Positions 39,484 through 50,065 are shown, counted from the first letter of the stretch. The stretch is 64,000 nt of DNA from Rhodococcus jostii RHA1 (GCF_000014565.1 NC_008268.1:1315001-1379000); one strand, 5' to 3'. Notes: generated by a model from the letters alone, not told the origin. Numbers and translations: made by a program.

Positions 39484-39499
39484 CGATCACTGGTAATCT
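39470..39499 (+). promoter_or_regulatory. Probable rpsT promoter
   Basis: TTGAGA (39470-39475), an 18-base spacer, then TAATCT (39494-39499): a good housekeeping-type promoter about 70 bp upstream of the rpsT GTG. The 89-bp gap to the divergent ATP-grasp gene also has to carry that gene's promoter. Confidence 0.5.
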
Positions 39500-39572
39500 C
39501 GCCTGTCGGTGCATATGTGTGCGCCCAGAGCTTTCTCGACCGTAACCAGCTTAAGACGACAGGATTTTACGC

Positions 39573-39833
39573 GTGGCCAACATCAAGTCCCAGGTGAAGC
39601 GGATCCGTACCAACGAGGCGGCCCGACTCCGTAACCAGTCGGTGAAGTCCTCGCTGCGCACGGCGATCCGCTCGTTCCGCGAGGCTGCGGCGGCCGGTGA
39701 CAAGGACAAGGCCAACGAGCTCCTCGTCGCCACCAGCCGCAAGCTCGACAAGGCAGCCAGCAAGGGCGTCATTCACGCCAACCAGGCTGCAAACAAGAAG
39801 TCTGCTCTCGCGCAGGCCATCAACAAGATCTGA
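39573..39833 (+). CDS. rpsT: 30S ribosomal protein S20
   Basis: An 86-aa basic protein, [21 protein letters not shown] onward, with the three-helix S20 pattern and ending [12 protein letters not shown] start with AGGA about ten bases upstream. Convergent with holA, the usual actinobacterial order. Confidence 0.97.
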   Translation: MANIKSQVKRIRTNEAARLRNQSVKSSLRTAIRSFREAAAAGDKDKANELLVATSRKLDKAASKGVIHANQAANKKSALAQAINKI

Positions 39834-39857
39834 CGGTTCTTCCGTCGTAGGCTCTCC

Positions 39858-39891
39858 AACAGCCGCTCGATCCTCGGATCGAGCGGCTGTT
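39858..39891. terminator. Bidirectional hairpin terminator between rpsT and holA
   Basis: A perfect 16-bp inverted repeat around a two-base centre (arm AACAGCCGCTCGATCC). No U-tract follows on either strand, as is common for high-G+C actinobacteria. It is placed to end both convergent transcripts. Confidence 0.8.
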
Positions 39892-39903
39892 GTCGTGTCT
39901 CCG

Positions 39904-40881
39904 TCAGACCTGGCGTAGCCGGGAGACGCGTCCGACGGCACTCTCGACGGCGTAGTCCGCGTCGGCCGCCGCACCCTTGACGTCGGCGTTCAGGGACGCC
40001 ACGATGCGCAGCGCCTCCCCCACCGATGTGGGTGTCCATCCCTTCGCGAGGGCTTGCGCCTTCTTGATCTTCCAGGGTGGCATGCCGAGTTCCGACGCCA
40101 TCCGGAACGGGTCTCCCCGTCCCGCCGGGGCCACCCGGGCGATCGAGTGCACCGCATCGGCCAGCGCGTCGGCCAGCAGCACGTGGGGTACGCCCCGCAG
40201 CATCGCCCAGCGCAGCGCCTCGATCGCGCCCGCGGTGTCGCCGGCGACGGCCTTGTCCGCGACGTCGAAACCACTGACCTCGGCCTTGCCCGAGTAGTAC
40301 CGCTGAACGGCGGCGACATCGATTTTTCCGCCGGTGTCTGCGGTGAGCTGCGAGCACGCAGCGGCCAGTTCGCGCAGATTCGAACCGACCCCCTCGAACA
40401 CGCTCTGCACCACTTCCGGCGACACCCGGACCCCGAGGGTGCGGAACTCGCCGCGGATGAACCCGATGAGGTCGCCGGACTTCAGTTTGGCGCACGGGTG
40501 CACCACGGCTCCGAGTTTCTCCAGCGCCCCGGTCATCGCTTTCGCACGTCCGCCGCCCGAGTGCAGGACGACGAGGACGACACCCGGAGGCGGGTCGCCG
40601 GCTGCGTCCAGGATCAGTGCCACGGCGTCCTTGCCTGCCTCGGCCGCGGCCTCGAGCACCACCACGCGGTCTTCGGCGAACAGGGAGGGGCTGAGCAGTT
40701 CGGCGAGTTCGGCCGCCCCCGCATCGCCCGCCCTCAACCGGTTGACGGGAAGATCCGCGCCCGCGGCCACATCCGCGTTCGCGCGGACGTGGCTGATGAC
40801 CTGCGCCACCGCACGTTCGACGAGGAACTCCTCGTCACCGAGGACGAGATGGAGCTGTTCGAGCTGAGTTGGAGTGCTCAC
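39904..40881 (-). CDS. holA: DNA polymerase III subunit delta
   Basis: Clamp-loader delta subunit, 325 aa, from GTG 40881 ([23 protein letters not shown]), a typical HolA start, with the AAA-like lid and collar domains behind. Position next to rpsT matches mycobacteria. The frame continues far upstream but lacks family homology there. Confidence 0.9.
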   Translation of the reverse strand: MSTPTQLEQLHLVLGDEEFLVERAVAQVISHVRANADVAAGADLPVNRLRAGDAGAAELAELLSPSLFAEDRVVVLEAAAEAGKDAVALILDAAGDPPPGVVLVVLHSGGGRAKAMTGALEKLGAVVHPCAKLKSGDLIGFIRGEFRTLGVRVSPEVVQSVFEGVGSNLRELAAACSQLTADTGGKIDVAAVQRYYSGKAEVSGFDVADKAVAGDTAGAIEALRWAMLRGVPHVLLADALADAVHSIARVAPAGRGDPFRMASELGMPPWKIKKAQALAKGWTPTSVGEALRIVASLNADVKGAAADADYAVESAVGRVSRLRQV

Positions 40882-40998
40882 GCGAAGATCGTGCCACGTG
40901 TGGCGGACACGGTCGCCGACACCCCGGAACCGGGACCGAGCAGGCCGAACCGGGCGATCGCCACGCAGCGGTCGCGTCGGCGGTGGACACTCGATCAT

Positions 40999-41754
40999 AT
41001 GACCGCGGAAACCGAGGTGGACGGCGTCACCCGCGAGGACTACGCGCACATGATCGACCTCGACGACGATCGCACGGCAGGGCAACGGTACGAGCTGAGT
41101 TTCCGGTACACCTGCCGCGACGGGCTGATCCCCCGATGGTCGGTGCAACTGGTCGCCCGCTGTTCGGCCTCCGGACATGCCGAGACGCTGTTCGCGGGTG
41201 GTCGATCCGTCCTCGAACCCGCAGCGCCCTCGCGCGGCGACGTCGCGCCGGCCGGGTCCGACGACGACTTCGACACAGCGTGCGACTTCTACGAACAGCG
41301 GTGGCGGGCCCTGCTCGACCCGGCGGGCGGCAGCCCGCGAGGTGACACCGAGCAGCGTCACCTGTCCGACGCGCTCACCCTGTACGGGCATACGTGGCGC
41401 AGCGGGGCGGGCCGTGCGATCGCCGACCGGCTCGCATCGTTCGCGAATGTCACCGTGCTCGCCCTGGGCACCGACCCCGCGTTCCACGTCATGCGCCGTA
41501 CCGCCGCCCATTACCCCGACCCGGTCGTCCTCGCCGTCTACCAGCCCGCCGGGCAGCGCATCGACCTCAGCCTCGTCGACACCCCGACGGTGGAGGCGTT
41601 GATCGACGACCCCGGCCCTCTGCGCACCGGACCGGACACCAGCGCAGGCGCCCTGCTCACGGGTGTCGGATCCGCCGGCCTGCTGCATCCCGGCTACATC
41701 GGCTCCACCACCGCCGGCGTCACCGATTTGACTCCGCCACCCCCGGTCAGCTGA
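40999..41754 (+). CDS. Hypothetical protein, 251 aa
   Basis: No family recognised. Soluble, acidic and Asp-rich, no signal peptide or membrane segment. It starts [25 protein letters not shown]. The frame is open far upstream, but the upstream part is antisense to holA, so the ATG at 40999 is chosen. Codon use looks like its neighbours. It overlaps the convergent YbdK-like gene by 8 bp. The 117 bp before it hold no other gene. Confidence 0.65.
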   Translation: MTAETEVDGVTREDYAHMIDLDDDRTAGQRYELSFRYTCRDGLIPRWSVQLVARCSASGHAETLFAGGRSVLEPAAPSRGDVAPAGSDDDFDTACDFYEQRWRALLDPAGGSPRGDTEQRHLSDALTLYGHTWRSGAGRAIADRLASFANVTVLALGTDPAFHVMRRTAAHYPDPVVLAVYQPAGQRIDLSLVDTPTVEALIDDPGPLRTGPDTSAGALLTGVGSAGLLHPGYIGSTTAGVTDLTPPPPVS

Positions 41755-42856
41755 CCACTTCGCGCGTCAGGAGGTCGACCACCGCCGCCAGCGTGCCCAC
41801 CCGCGTGAACTCGGCCCGTTGCCGCTCGGCGCCCGTTCCCTCGCGCAACACGGTGTCGAGCCCCGACTCGAGGAACGCCCGATCACTCGGGCCGAGCCCC
41901 GGGGCCACGCAGTCGTTCAGCAGCTCCAGTTGCCGGCGGATCGGCAGGACCCGATCCGCGGCCGGGCTCGTGCATTCCCCGTCGAGTCCGTCACGGGCCG
42001 CGCGCCACAACTGCGCCCGCAGCAGCTCCGCGCGCAGCCACGGCACGGTGAGGCCGTCGTCCAGCGATTGGAGCGCCCACCCGACGAGACCCTTCACGAC
42101 CACCGCGTAGAGTGCCGCGTGCGCCGCGGTCATGGCGACGTCCGCGATCCGGACCTCGATGGTCGGCTGCTTGTCGGCGAGCCGGACGTGCCAGTAGATC
42201 ATTCCCCGGTCCATGGCGGCACCGGTTCCGATCATCGCGCCGACCGTCGCCTCGTACTCGTCCGCGGAGTCGAAGTGCGGCGGCGGTCCCGCCGACGGCC
42301 ACCGCGACCACATGATGTGCCGCCAACTGTGATAGGCCGTGTCGTGCCCACTGTGGAACGGCGAGTTCGCGGCGAGCGCGAGGAGTACGGGTAGCCAACT
42401 GCGAACCAGGTTGCTCACCCGCACACCGACGTCGCGGCTCGGGATCCCCACGTGCACGTGACAACCGCACGTGGTCACCGTGTCCACGATCGACCCGAAG
42501 TGGCGGGCCATCTCCTCGTACCGCGGGCTCGGGGTGATCGCCGGGGGCAATCCCTCGACGACCAGGGACGTCCCGCTGGGCAGCAGCAGCAGATCGCGGC
42601 CCGCGGCGGCCTTCGCCAGCCGGCGTCGTAGGCTGCGCAGCTCCTCGTGCAGTTCCTCCCCGGTGTGGCACACGCCCGTCGCCGTCTCGATCTGACATCG
42701 GGCGAGTTCACGCTGAAGCCCGTGAATGTCGTGGCCGGCCTCCGTGACCACGTCGGGTCCCGCGGCGGAGAGGTGACCGGACTCGTCGACGAGGAAGAAC
42801 TCCTCTTCCACCCCCACACTGAGGTCGCGACCCGATTCCGTTGCTGCAGGGCTCAT
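41747..42856 (-). CDS. Carboxylate-amine ligase, YbdK/GCS2 family
   Basis: A 369-aa member of glutamate-cysteine ligase family 2: [10 protein letters not shown] at the N-terminus, [25 protein letters not shown] and the C-terminal [13 protein letters not shown] block. E. coli YbdK has weak gamma-glutamylcysteine ligase activity. Mycolic-acid actinobacteria use mycothiol rather than glutathione, so another amide product is more likely; substrate unknown. Confidence 0.88.
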   Translation of the reverse strand: MSPAATESGRDLSVGVEEEFFLVDESGHLSAAGPDVVTEAGHDIHGLQRELARCQIETATGVCHTGEELHEELRSLRRRLAKAAAGRDLLLLPSGTSLVVEGLPPAITPSPRYEEMARHFGSIVDTVTTCGCHVHVGIPSRDVGVRVSNLVRSWLPVLLALAANSPFHSGHDTAYHSWRHIMWSRWPSAGPPPHFDSADEYEATVGAMIGTGAAMDRGMIYWHVRLADKQPTIEVRIADVAMTAAHAALYAVVVKGLVGWALQSLDDGLTVPWLRAELLRAQLWRAARDGLDGECTSPAADRVLPIRRQLELLNDCVAPGLGPSDRAFLESGLDTVLREGTGAERQRAEFTRVGTLAAVVDLLTREVVS

Positions 42857-42904
42857 TCAGGAGGTATCCCCCGTTCCGCGGATACCAAACCGGGGCACCG
42901 CCGC

Positions 42905-44455
42905 TCAGGTGAACCCGATGACTTCCTCACCCCACGCCCGGCGGAGCTCCCGATCCGGATCGGCGACGACCGCGTCGGACTTGCCGATCAGCAGGGTCGT
43001 GCGATCCGCCTCGTCGTACCGCGGCCAGCCGACCTCGGCTCCCGTTCCGTCCGGGGTGCCGTCGGTGGCAAACGACAGCCACCGTCGCTGGATCCGCTCC
43101 GACACGTGCCCGGCGGTTCGGTGCCCGCCGAGCTTGAATGTGGGGTCGTGCGGGACGACGCCGAAGTTCCCGAAGACGTACGGCACCTCGGTGCCGTGGG
43201 TGGCGCCGATCCGCGCGGCGCGCAGGAACGGTGTCGCGTAGTCGAAGCGGTACAGCCAGGTCGGGGCGACGCGGCTGTGCGCCTCCGCGATCCACAGCGT
43301 CGGCATCCGGAACGCGGCGTCCCGCGAGATCTCCATGGCCGAGCTTTTCTTCGGGTAGTCGGGATACGCGGCCGCCACCTCCTGTTCCTCGTCCGCCGGG
43401 AGGTCGGGATGGTCGGCGGCGATCGCCACGAACATCTGATGCACGGCGTCCGGGGTGATCGGCATCAGGGGCGACTTCATGAGCCGGAACATCGACGCCT
43501 CGTCCTTGTTCGTCCCGATCAGCAGCGGGATTCGGTGTGCGAGGCCCTTGCGGAATGCCGCCACGGGGTAGTGCGGGACCACGTCGCCGTCGACGGTCGG
43601 GGCCACCGCCAGGGTGCCGGGGACCCGCGCGGGCACCTGCTGGACGAGTTCGATGCAGGCCTTCGTCAGCACGTCGACGGGCAGGTCGCGGAGACGGCCC
43701 GCGTCGGCGGGCGCGATGTCGAGCAGCTCGAGGAACGACTCGGCGATGCTCGCGGCGCGGTCACTGCCGTACACGGACGTCGCGGGGGAACTCTCGGCGA
43801 TCGCGCGATGGAACAGTCCCTCCGCAGGCGGGGACGTCATCAGCGTGGTGACCGCGCCGCCACCGGCGGATTCCCCGAACAGGGTCACGTCGCCCGGGTC
43901 GCCGCCGAATGCCGCGATGTTGTCACGAACCCAGGTCAGTGCTGCGATCTGATCGCGCAGGCCCAGGTTCGTGTCGAACGGATGCTCCCCGGTCGAGAAC
44001 GAGGAGAAGTCGAGGAAGCCCAGCGCACCGAGCCGGTAGTTGAACGTGACCACCACGACGTCGCCGCGTTCGACCAGACGGGTCGGATCGAACATGCGTT
44101 GTCCGGACGAACCGAGGTAATACGCCCCGCCGTGGATCCACACCATCACCGGCCGCGGTCGCTCGGTGTCCGTCGCGGGGGCGGAGACGTTCACGGTGAG
44201 GCAGTCCTCGTCGATGGTCAGACCGGGATCGATGGGCAGCGGGCCGTGCTCGTTCTGCGGCGCGATCGGACCGAACCGGGAGCAGTCGCGCACGCCGGTG
44301 AACGGTTCGGGCGCGCGCGGGGCGCGGAGCCGCCACTCGCCGACCGGCGGCGCGGCGTAGGGAATGCCTTTCCATGACCGAACGCCGTCGAGGCGGACGC
44401 CCCGCAGCGTTCCCTGGCCGATGGTCACATGTGGGTCCTCGGTGCGCGAAACCAT
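42905..44455 (-). CDS. Type B carboxylesterase
   Basis: A 516-aa alpha/beta hydrolase. The nucleophile is in FGESAGGGAV, the oxyanion hole in WIHGGAYYLGSSG, and GTNKDEASMF plus HGTEVPYVFGN carry the acid and His regions. No signal peptide, so cytoplasmic. Start at 44455 (MVSRTEDP); the frame upstream of it overlaps the divergent GAF-ANTAR promoter region. Confidence 0.9.
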   Translation of the reverse strand: MVSRTEDPHVTIGQGTLRGVRLDGVRSWKGIPYAAPPVGEWRLRAPRAPEPFTGVRDCSRFGPIAPQNEHGPLPIDPGLTIDEDCLTVNVSAPATDTERPRPVMVWIHGGAYYLGSSGQRMFDPTRLVERGDVVVVTFNYRLGALGFLDFSSFSTGEHPFDTNLGLRDQIAALTWVRDNIAAFGGDPGDVTLFGESAGGGAVTTLMTSPPAEGLFHRAIAESSPATSVYGSDRAASIAESFLELLDIAPADAGRLRDLPVDVLTKACIELVQQVPARVPGTLAVAPTVDGDVVPHYPVAAFRKGLAHRIPLLIGTNKDEASMFRLMKSPLMPITPDAVHQMFVAIAADHPDLPADEEQEVAAAYPDYPKKSSAMEISRDAAFRMPTLWIAEAHSRVAPTWLYRFDYATPFLRAARIGATHGTEVPYVFGNFGVVPHDPTFKLGGHRTAGHVSERIQRRWLSFATDGTPDGTGAEVGWPRYDEADRTTLLIGKSDAVVADPDRELRRAWGEEVIGFT

Positions 44456-44588
44456 GACGTCATCTTCGCCCGGCACGACTGCCGCCGGAGTCCGATCGGG
44501 AATTCCTCCGGCCCGGACCTGCGGCGACCGCCCTCTCTGGCAGACTGAATCGGTGAACCGGGCACATGCCCGCACGCTGGAGGAACCG

Positions 44589-45311
44589 ATGCGAGACACA
44601 GTGCCCGAGACGACGCAGGCTGTCGGCCGGTCGGCCGCGACGTTCGCGACCCTCGCCGATCTTCTCTACGCAGGCCAGGATTTCGGGCACGTCCACCAAG
44701 CCATCTGCGACGCCGCACCGCTACTCGTCGAGGGTTGTGACCACGCGAGCCTGATGCTCCGGGAGGGATCCCGCTATGTGACGGCCGCGGCGAGCGACGA
44801 CGTGGCCTTCCGTGTCGACGAGTTCGAGCGCATCGAGAACGAGGGACCGTGCGTCGATGCCATCGTCAGTGACACCCCCCAGTTCGAGACGGACCTCGCC
44901 ACCTCGTCGCAGTGGCCGCGGCTATCGGCGCGGGTGCTGGCCCGCACACCGGTGCGCGGTGCCGCCGGATTCCGGCTCGTCATCCTCGGGCGCAAGGTCG
45001 GCGCCCTCAATCTGTTCTCCGACACGGCGGGAGCGCTGAACACCACGTCCGTCGATCAGGGCATCATGCTCGCATCGTTCGCGGCGGTGGCGCTGGCGGC
45101 CGTCCACGAGCACGCCGAGGCCGAGACACTGCGGGCAGGCCTGGCCAGCAATCGTGAAATCGGGAAGGCGGTGGGACTGCTGATGGCGTTCCACAACATT
45201 CCCGAGACTCAGGCGTTGGACATTCTCCGCACCACCTCGCAGGACATGAATCTCAAACTGGCGACGGTGGCGCAGGAAATCGTCGCTCACCATCACCGGA
45301 AGGTGACCTGA
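44589..45311 (+). CDS. GAF-ANTAR transcription antiterminator
   Basis: A 240-aa regulator: a GAF sensor domain (residues about 25-170, including DHASLMLREG and GRKVGALNLFSD) followed by a C-terminal three-helix ANTAR domain (REIGKAVGLLMAFHNIPETQALDILRTTSQ, given here as a region near 180-235). ANTAR proteins bind paired hexaloop RNA hairpins to block termination. GGAGGAACCG precedes the ATG. The ligand and target RNAs are not evident here. Confidence 0.88.
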   Translation: MRDTVPETTQAVGRSAATFATLADLLYAGQDFGHVHQAICDAAPLLVEGCDHASLMLREGSRYVTAAASDDVAFRVDEFERIENEGPCVDAIVSDTPQFETDLATSSQWPRLSARVLARTPVRGAAGFRLVILGRKVGALNLFSDTAGALNTTSVDQGIMLASFAAVALAAVHEHAEAETLRAGLASNREIGKAVGLLMAFHNIPETQALDILRTTSQDMNLKLATVAQEIVAHHHRKVT

Positions 45312-45317
45312 CCGCCG

Positions 45318-45488
45318 TCAGTCCGCCTCCGGTGCATCGGGGTTACCCGCAATGCCGAGCATGGACAGGAGCATGCGGCAGTCTTCGGCGTCGAGCGACT
45401 GGGCAGCAACGACCCGCTGCGCTCGCCACACCTGCCCGGCGTCGAGCTCGTCGTCCACATCGAGATCTGTCTGCTCCGATTCCGACAT
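45318..45488 (-). CDS. Small acidic hypothetical protein, 56 aa
   Basis: Starts MSESEQTDLDVDDELDAGQVWRAQ at 45488 (region described, function unknown), with a short helical C-terminus (CRMLLSMLGIAG). Convergent with the GAF-ANTAR gene, 6 bp between stops. The 195 bp on its other side (45489-45683) show no gene. Confidence 0.5.
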   Translation of the reverse strand: MSESEQTDLDVDDELDAGQVWRAQRVVAAQSLDAEDCRMLLSMLGIAGNPDAPEAD

Positions 45489-45683
45489 TCGCCCTCCAAT
45501 GCGGGTGCGTTCCAAGACCGTTCACCTCAGGCATCTGCCACCGGATGGTAGTCGGTGTTTCGGTGTCGCATACGCACATCGGGAATCGAAGTCGAAACGA
45601 TACTGAACCCGTTCCGCCCCGGTCGCGCCGAGCGTGCTGAGCGGCGCACTCCGGAGACGAAAGTTACAGCGGCACAGCCGATG

Positions 45684-46649
45684 TCAAGAAGCCCTCAGCG
45701 CCCGCAACGGCTCACTCAACTCGTTAGCGAAGAACTCGAAGAAGCCGTCGACGTCCGGCCCCGCGTTGATCAGCGCCAGATGATCGAATCGGGCATCGAC
45801 GAAAGTGCCCGCCACCTCGAGGTGCCGCCGGACATCCGGCCCGCAGGCCATGGCGTCGCGGACGTCCTCGGTACGGATCGACGACGCGGCTGCCTCGAAG
45901 TTGATCGGATTGGGCAGTTCCGCTTGAACCTTCCATCCGGTCAAGCCGAACCGGAACAACCGGTGTGCCGACTCGACCGCGGATTCCTCGCCACGAGCCC
46001 ACGCGAGGGGCACCTCCCCGTATCTGGGCCCCGACCCACCGGCCCCGGCATAGGCCTTCACCAGGTCCGGATCCGCTTCGGTGGCGAACAGTCCGTCGCC
46101 GAGTTCCGCCGCGATCCCGACGGCCTCCGTGCCGCCCGCCGCGACGGCGATCGTGGGCGGCACCTCGGGGAGATCGAAGACGCGGGCGTCGTCGAGGGTG
46201 AGGTGTTTGCCCTCGTACGAGTGGTAACCGCCCGACCACAGCAGGCGGATGATGTCGATCGCCTCACGGAGCATCTGGTGCCGGATGGTCACCGACGGCC
46301 AACCGCCACCGACGACATGTTCGTTCAGCCGTTCCCCCGAACCGAGTCCCAGGGTGAACCGGCCCTCGCTGAGGACGGCGGTCGTGGCCGCGGCCTGCGC
46401 GATGATCGCGGGGTGATATCGGACGAACGGGCAGGTGACGCCGGTCGCCAGACCGATCCGGTCGGTCCGTGCCGCCGCGGCCGCCAGCATCGACCACACG
46501 AATCCCGAATGACCGTGGCTGTAGAGCCAGGGGTGATAGTGATCGCTCACCTCGACGAAGTCGAAGCCGGCCCGTTCGGCCTCCACCGCCTGCCGCACGA
46601 TCTCCCGCGGATCGAACGTCTCGGCCATCAGCTTGAACCCCACCTGCAT
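45684..46649 (-). CDS. LLM-class F420-dependent oxidoreductase
   Basis: A 321-aa luciferase-like TIM barrel starting MQVGFKLMAETFDP. GLGSGERLNEH is a signature of the TIGR03557-type subfamily related to F420-dependent glucose-6-phosphate dehydrogenase. AAAGGTEAVGIAAELGDG and VSDHYHPW support F420 binding. Substrate unknown. It lies 52 bp downstream of comEC. Confidence 0.87.
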   Translation of the reverse strand: MQVGFKLMAETFDPREIVRQAVEAERAGFDFVEVSDHYHPWLYSHGHSGFVWSMLAAAAARTDRIGLATGVTCPFVRYHPAIIAQAAATTAVLSEGRFTLGLGSGERLNEHVVGGGWPSVTIRHQMLREAIDIIRLLWSGGYHSYEGKHLTLDDARVFDLPEVPPTIAVAAGGTEAVGIAAELGDGLFATEADPDLVKAYAGAGGSGPRYGEVPLAWARGEESAVESAHRLFRFGLTGWKVQAELPNPINFEAAASSIRTEDVRDAMACGPDVRRHLEVAGTFVDARFDHLALINAGPDVDGFFEFFANELSEPLRALRAS

Positions 46650-46701
46650 GTCGTCGTCCCTTTCCTCGAGTTCCGCGAAGGTTTCCCAGATTCGGGGGCG
46701 C

Positions 46702-48261
46702 TCACACAAGGCGACCCAGCGACGACGGCCAGACCGGCGCCCACAGCACCAGCACACCGATCGCGATTCCCGCCAGCACCAGCCGGGGTCCGCGTCTGCG
46801 CAGCGCCACGCCGAGCGCCGCGACGGCACCGATCACGATCGCCGCACCTGCGGGCCCGGAGGGCACCGGAATCGAGGCTCCGGGAATCCGCGCTCCCCGC
46901 TCTGCGACGGTGACGAGCCACCACAGCGGCCACTGGGTCACGCGCACCACCACTTCCGCGACGGGAAGGCTGACCCCCGCGATCAGCGCGGTGATCGCTC
47001 CGGCCACGGTGATCACACCGACCACGGGGGCGACCAGGATGTTCGCGCAGACGGACACCAGGCTCACCGTCCCGGCCATCGCGGCCACGATCGGAGCGGT
47101 GACGGCGAAGGCGGCGACGGACACCGCCACCGTCTCGGCCACCGCCCGCGGCCAGCCGCGGCCCACCAGCACGTCGACCCAGACCGGCGCGATCACGATC
47201 AATCCTGCGGTGGCGGTCGCCGAGAGAACGAAGCCGAAGTCCACCGCCAACTCCGGAGACCACGCCAGCAAGGCGATGACCCCGGCCGCGAGCGCGGGCA
47301 TCGCCTGTTTCCGTCGTCCGGTCACGAGCGCCAGCAGAGCGATCGAGCCCATCGCCGCGGCGCGCAGCACGCTCGGTGACGGTCGCGCGATCACCACGAA
47401 CGCGATCAGAGCCGCGGCGGCCAGCGCCGCACCCGCGCGGGGACCGAGCCCCACCCCTCGGACCAGGAGCAGCACCGCTCCCAGCAGAATGCTCACGTTC
47501 GCCCCGGACACCGCCGTGAGATGCGTCAGTCCGGTCGCGGTGAAGTCGTCCTTCACCTCCCGGGGCAGCGCCGAGGTGTCGCCGACCACCAGCCCCGGCA
47601 GCAGTCCTGCCTCGTCGGCAGGCAGGACGGCGGCGGCAGCGGCGAACCGCGCACGCAGGGCGCCGGCCCACCGCTGATGCGGGGGCGCGGGACCGACGTC
47701 TGCGGGCGGTCCGGACACCCGGACCGTGGCCAGGCTCAGGTCCCGGTGCCGCGGAGGGCTCGCCTGCCCGCGCAGGACCACGTCCTGGCCCGGCAGCAGT
47801 CCGAGCCAGCCTTCCGCCGGGGCGAGGACGACCACCGCACCGCCCGAGTGGATCGTCTCGGTGGCCCGGCGGATCTCGGCGACGTTCGCGTTCACGAGGA
47901 CGTGTCGTCCGAAGCCGGCGATCTCCCGGGGATCGTCGACGAGGGTGACGACGAGCGTCACCCACGTCTCGTTCCGGGCGAGTTCGGTCATCGGGTGCCG
48001 CTCCACGGCCTGAACCCGCCAGGCCACCCCGGCAGCGCAGCATGCGCCGAACAGCAGGACCGCCAACGTCGCGGCCGTCCACCGGCCCGGTCCCCGCAGG
48101 AGGGATCCCGCGGCGAGGAAAATCGCCGCTCCCGACAGGGTCGCCACGAGGACCAACGCCGCCCGGGAGCCTCCGAGGATACCGATCAGCGTTGCCGCCC
48201 AGCACATCCCGGCGAACGGAAGTAGCCGCAGGTCGAGGAGACGTGGTTCGTCGCCGAGCAT
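46702..48261 (-). CDS. comEC: ComEC/Rec2-type DNA-uptake channel protein
   Basis: Polytopic membrane protein, 519 aa, with the competence domain (GLVVGDTSALP, LTHLTAVSGANVSILLG). It lacks the C-terminal metallo-beta-lactamase domain found in Gram-positive ComEC; as I recall the mycobacterial homologue is similarly short. The ATG shares a base with the comEA stop. Natural competence in Rhodococcus is not implied. Confidence 0.88.
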   Translation of the reverse strand: MLGDEPRLLDLRLLPFAGMCWAATLIGILGGSRAALVLVATLSGAAIFLAAGSLLRGPGRWTAATLAVLLFGACCAAGVAWRVQAVERHPMTELARNETWVTLVVTLVDDPREIAGFGRHVLVNANVAEIRRATETIHSGGAVVVLAPAEGWLGLLPGQDVVLRGQASPPRHRDLSLATVRVSGPPADVGPAPPHQRWAGALRARFAAAAAVLPADEAGLLPGLVVGDTSALPREVKDDFTATGLTHLTAVSGANVSILLGAVLLLVRGVGLGPRAGAALAAAALIAFVVIARPSPSVLRAAAMGSIALLALVTGRRKQAMPALAAGVIALLAWSPELAVDFGFVLSATATAGLIVIAPVWVDVLVGRGWPRAVAETVAVSVAAFAVTAPIVAAMAGTVSLVSVCANILVAPVVGVITVAGAITALIAGVSLPVAEVVVRVTQWPLWWLVTVAERGARIPGASIPVPSGPAGAAIVIGAVAALGVALRRRGPRLVLAGIAIGVLVLWAPVWPSSLGRLV

Positions 48262-49124
48262 CACAGGGTGACCTGGCCGCGCAGTTTCTCCAGCCGCACC
48301 GGCCCTATCCCGTCCACCTCCCCCAGTTGCGAGATGTCGGTGAAGGTGCCGTTGGTCGTGCGCCACGCGACGATCGCCGCCGCCGTGACGGGCCCGACAC
48401 CGGGAAGTGCGTCGAGTTCCGTCTCGGTCGCCGTGTTGAGGTTCACGAGCCCTCCGCCCGTGACGGCCGCTGCGCCTGCGGTCCCCGGCGATGCCGCGGA
48501 GGCGCCGCCCACCGCACTCGGTGGCGCCTGGGTGGTCGCGGCTCCCACGAGCACCTGGTCGCCGTCCGAAAGTCGTTGAGCCAGATTCAATCCGAGAGTG
48601 TCACCGCCGTCGCGCACTCCCCCGGCAGCAGCCAGGGCGTCCGCGACCCGGGAGCCCGGCGGTAGCCGGACGAGACCGGTCGACGCCACCAGTCCCACGA
48701 CGCTGACGACGATCTCCTCCGCCGGGGCGGGCGCCGCCGCCGCCGCGGCGGGAGCAGTCGTCACCGGTGCCGGAGTCAGGGAATGCACTCCGGCGGCGGG
48801 TAACGACGGAACGGCCTGTGTCTCCGGCCGATCGCTGCGCACTCCCAGCACAGTGGCCGTGGCGACGACGATTCCCACCACGATGAGCACCAGCGCCCCG
48901 GAACGCCCGGGATCGAATCGTGCGTCCCGCCATCGGTCCGGCAACGAGAATCCACCCCGGCGGCGTTCGGCGGACCACGTCGTGTCGCCGTCGAGGACGG
49001 TCCCGACCGGCTCGGCCAGCCACTCCGGCTCCGACGGTGTGTCGGGCGGCGCCGCATCGCGTTCCCCCGACGTCAGGAACGCGAGCCGCGTCCGGCCCCT
49101 CGAACGTTCTTCCCTGATGCCCAT
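48261..49124 (-). CDS. comEA: ComEA-like helix-hairpin-helix DNA-binding protein
   Basis: A 287-aa protein: about 75 cytosolic residues, one membrane helix (ALVLIVVGIVVATATVLGV), an Ala/Pro-rich linker, an SLBB domain (VVGLVASTGLVRLPPGSRV) and C-terminal tandem HhH (LPGVGPVTAAAIVAWR, DGIGPVRLEKLRG). Topology puts the DNA-binding part outside the membrane, as for DNA receptors of ComEC. Confidence 0.9.
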   Translation of the reverse strand: MGIREERSRGRTRLAFLTSGERDAAPPDTPSEPEWLAEPVGTVLDGDTTWSAERRRGGFSLPDRWRDARFDPGRSGALVLIVVGIVVATATVLGVRSDRPETQAVPSLPAAGVHSLTPAPVTTAPAAAAAAPAPAEEIVVSVVGLVASTGLVRLPPGSRVADALAAAGGVRDGGDTLGLNLAQRLSDGDQVLVGAATTQAPPSAVGGASAASPGTAGAAAVTGGGLVNLNTATETELDALPGVGPVTAAAIVAWRTTNGTFTDISQLGEVDGIGPVRLEKLRGQVTL

Positions 49125-49194
49125 GGACGCGACGGTAGAGTGCGCCGCCCACGGAATCGCCGCGACGACCAGGCTTTTCGCATCGGCCTGTGGA

Positions 49195-50061
49195 TCAGCG
49201 CGACGTTGTGGATGAATCGCGGTCTTCGTGGTGCAGTGTGGGTTCCGGGCACAGCACGATGCCGATGGCGCCCACCCCGACGTGGGCACCGATCACCGAG
49301 CTGAAATCGGTGACGACGAGATCACTGACCTGCGGAATCCGGTCCTTCAGGTGCTGTGCCACCGCCTCGGCGCGCTGCCGGGCGTGCATGTGATGCACAG
49401 CGACGGCCGTCCTGTCCAGACCTGCCAGCTCCACCGCGGCGTCGACCATCCTGGCCATCGCCTTGGTCGAGGTGCGCGTCTTCTCCTTCAGAACCAGCCG
49501 GCCGTCCACGAGATGCAGCACCGGTTTCATCGCCAGTGCGGTGCCGAGCAGCGCGGCGGCGGTGCCGATGCGGCCTCCGCGACGCAACTGATCGAGCCTG
49601 TCCACCACGATCAGGCAACGCCCACGGCTCGCGACGTCGACCGCCCGCCGGTACGCGGTCTCGAGATCCGCACCGTCTTTCGCGGCCCGCGCGGCCTCGA
49701 GGACCGGATAACCCAATCCCATTCCGGCGGACTGGGAGTCGACGATCCGCACCCGGCCGTCGAATTCCTGCGCCGCCTGACGGCCCGCCTCCCACGTGCC
49801 GGACAGCTGGCGGGAGATGTGCACCGCGAGAACGCCTGCACCCTCGCTGAGGTCCAACGCCGTCGCATACGCCTCGGACAGCTCGCTCGGCGACGCGCCC
49901 GACGTGGTGACACCGGCAAGGTCCTCGGGGAGCTGGTCGATTCCCTCCCGGAAATCCTGGCCGCCGCTGAGGACATGGAGCGGGACCACGTGGATCCCGT
50001 ACTGCTCGACGAGTTCGGGCAGGATCGAGGCCGAAGAATCGGTGACGACGACGACGGGCAT
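49195..50061 (-). CDS. DegV family fatty-acid-binding protein
   Basis: A 288-aa protein with VVTDSSASI near the start and the TSGASPSELSEAY, SAGMGLG and RRGGRIGTAAALLG motifs of DegV proteins, which bind acyl phosphates/fatty acids for kinase systems. It lies four bases after octT in the same operon. Confidence 0.88.
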   Translation of the reverse strand: MPVVVVTDSSASILPELVEQYGIHVVPLHVLSGGQDFREGIDQLPEDLAGVTTSGASPSELSEAYATALDLSEGAGVLAVHISRQLSGTWEAGRQAAQEFDGRVRIVDSQSAGMGLGYPVLEAARAAKDGADLETAYRRAVDVASRGRCLIVVDRLDQLRRGGRIGTAAALLGTALAMKPVLHLVDGRLVLKEKTRTSTKAMARMVDAAVELAGLDRTAVAVHHMHARQRAEAVAQHLKDRIPQVSDLVVTDFSSVIGAHVGVGAIGIVLCPEPTLHHEDRDSSTTSR

Positions 50062-50065
50062 CGGA

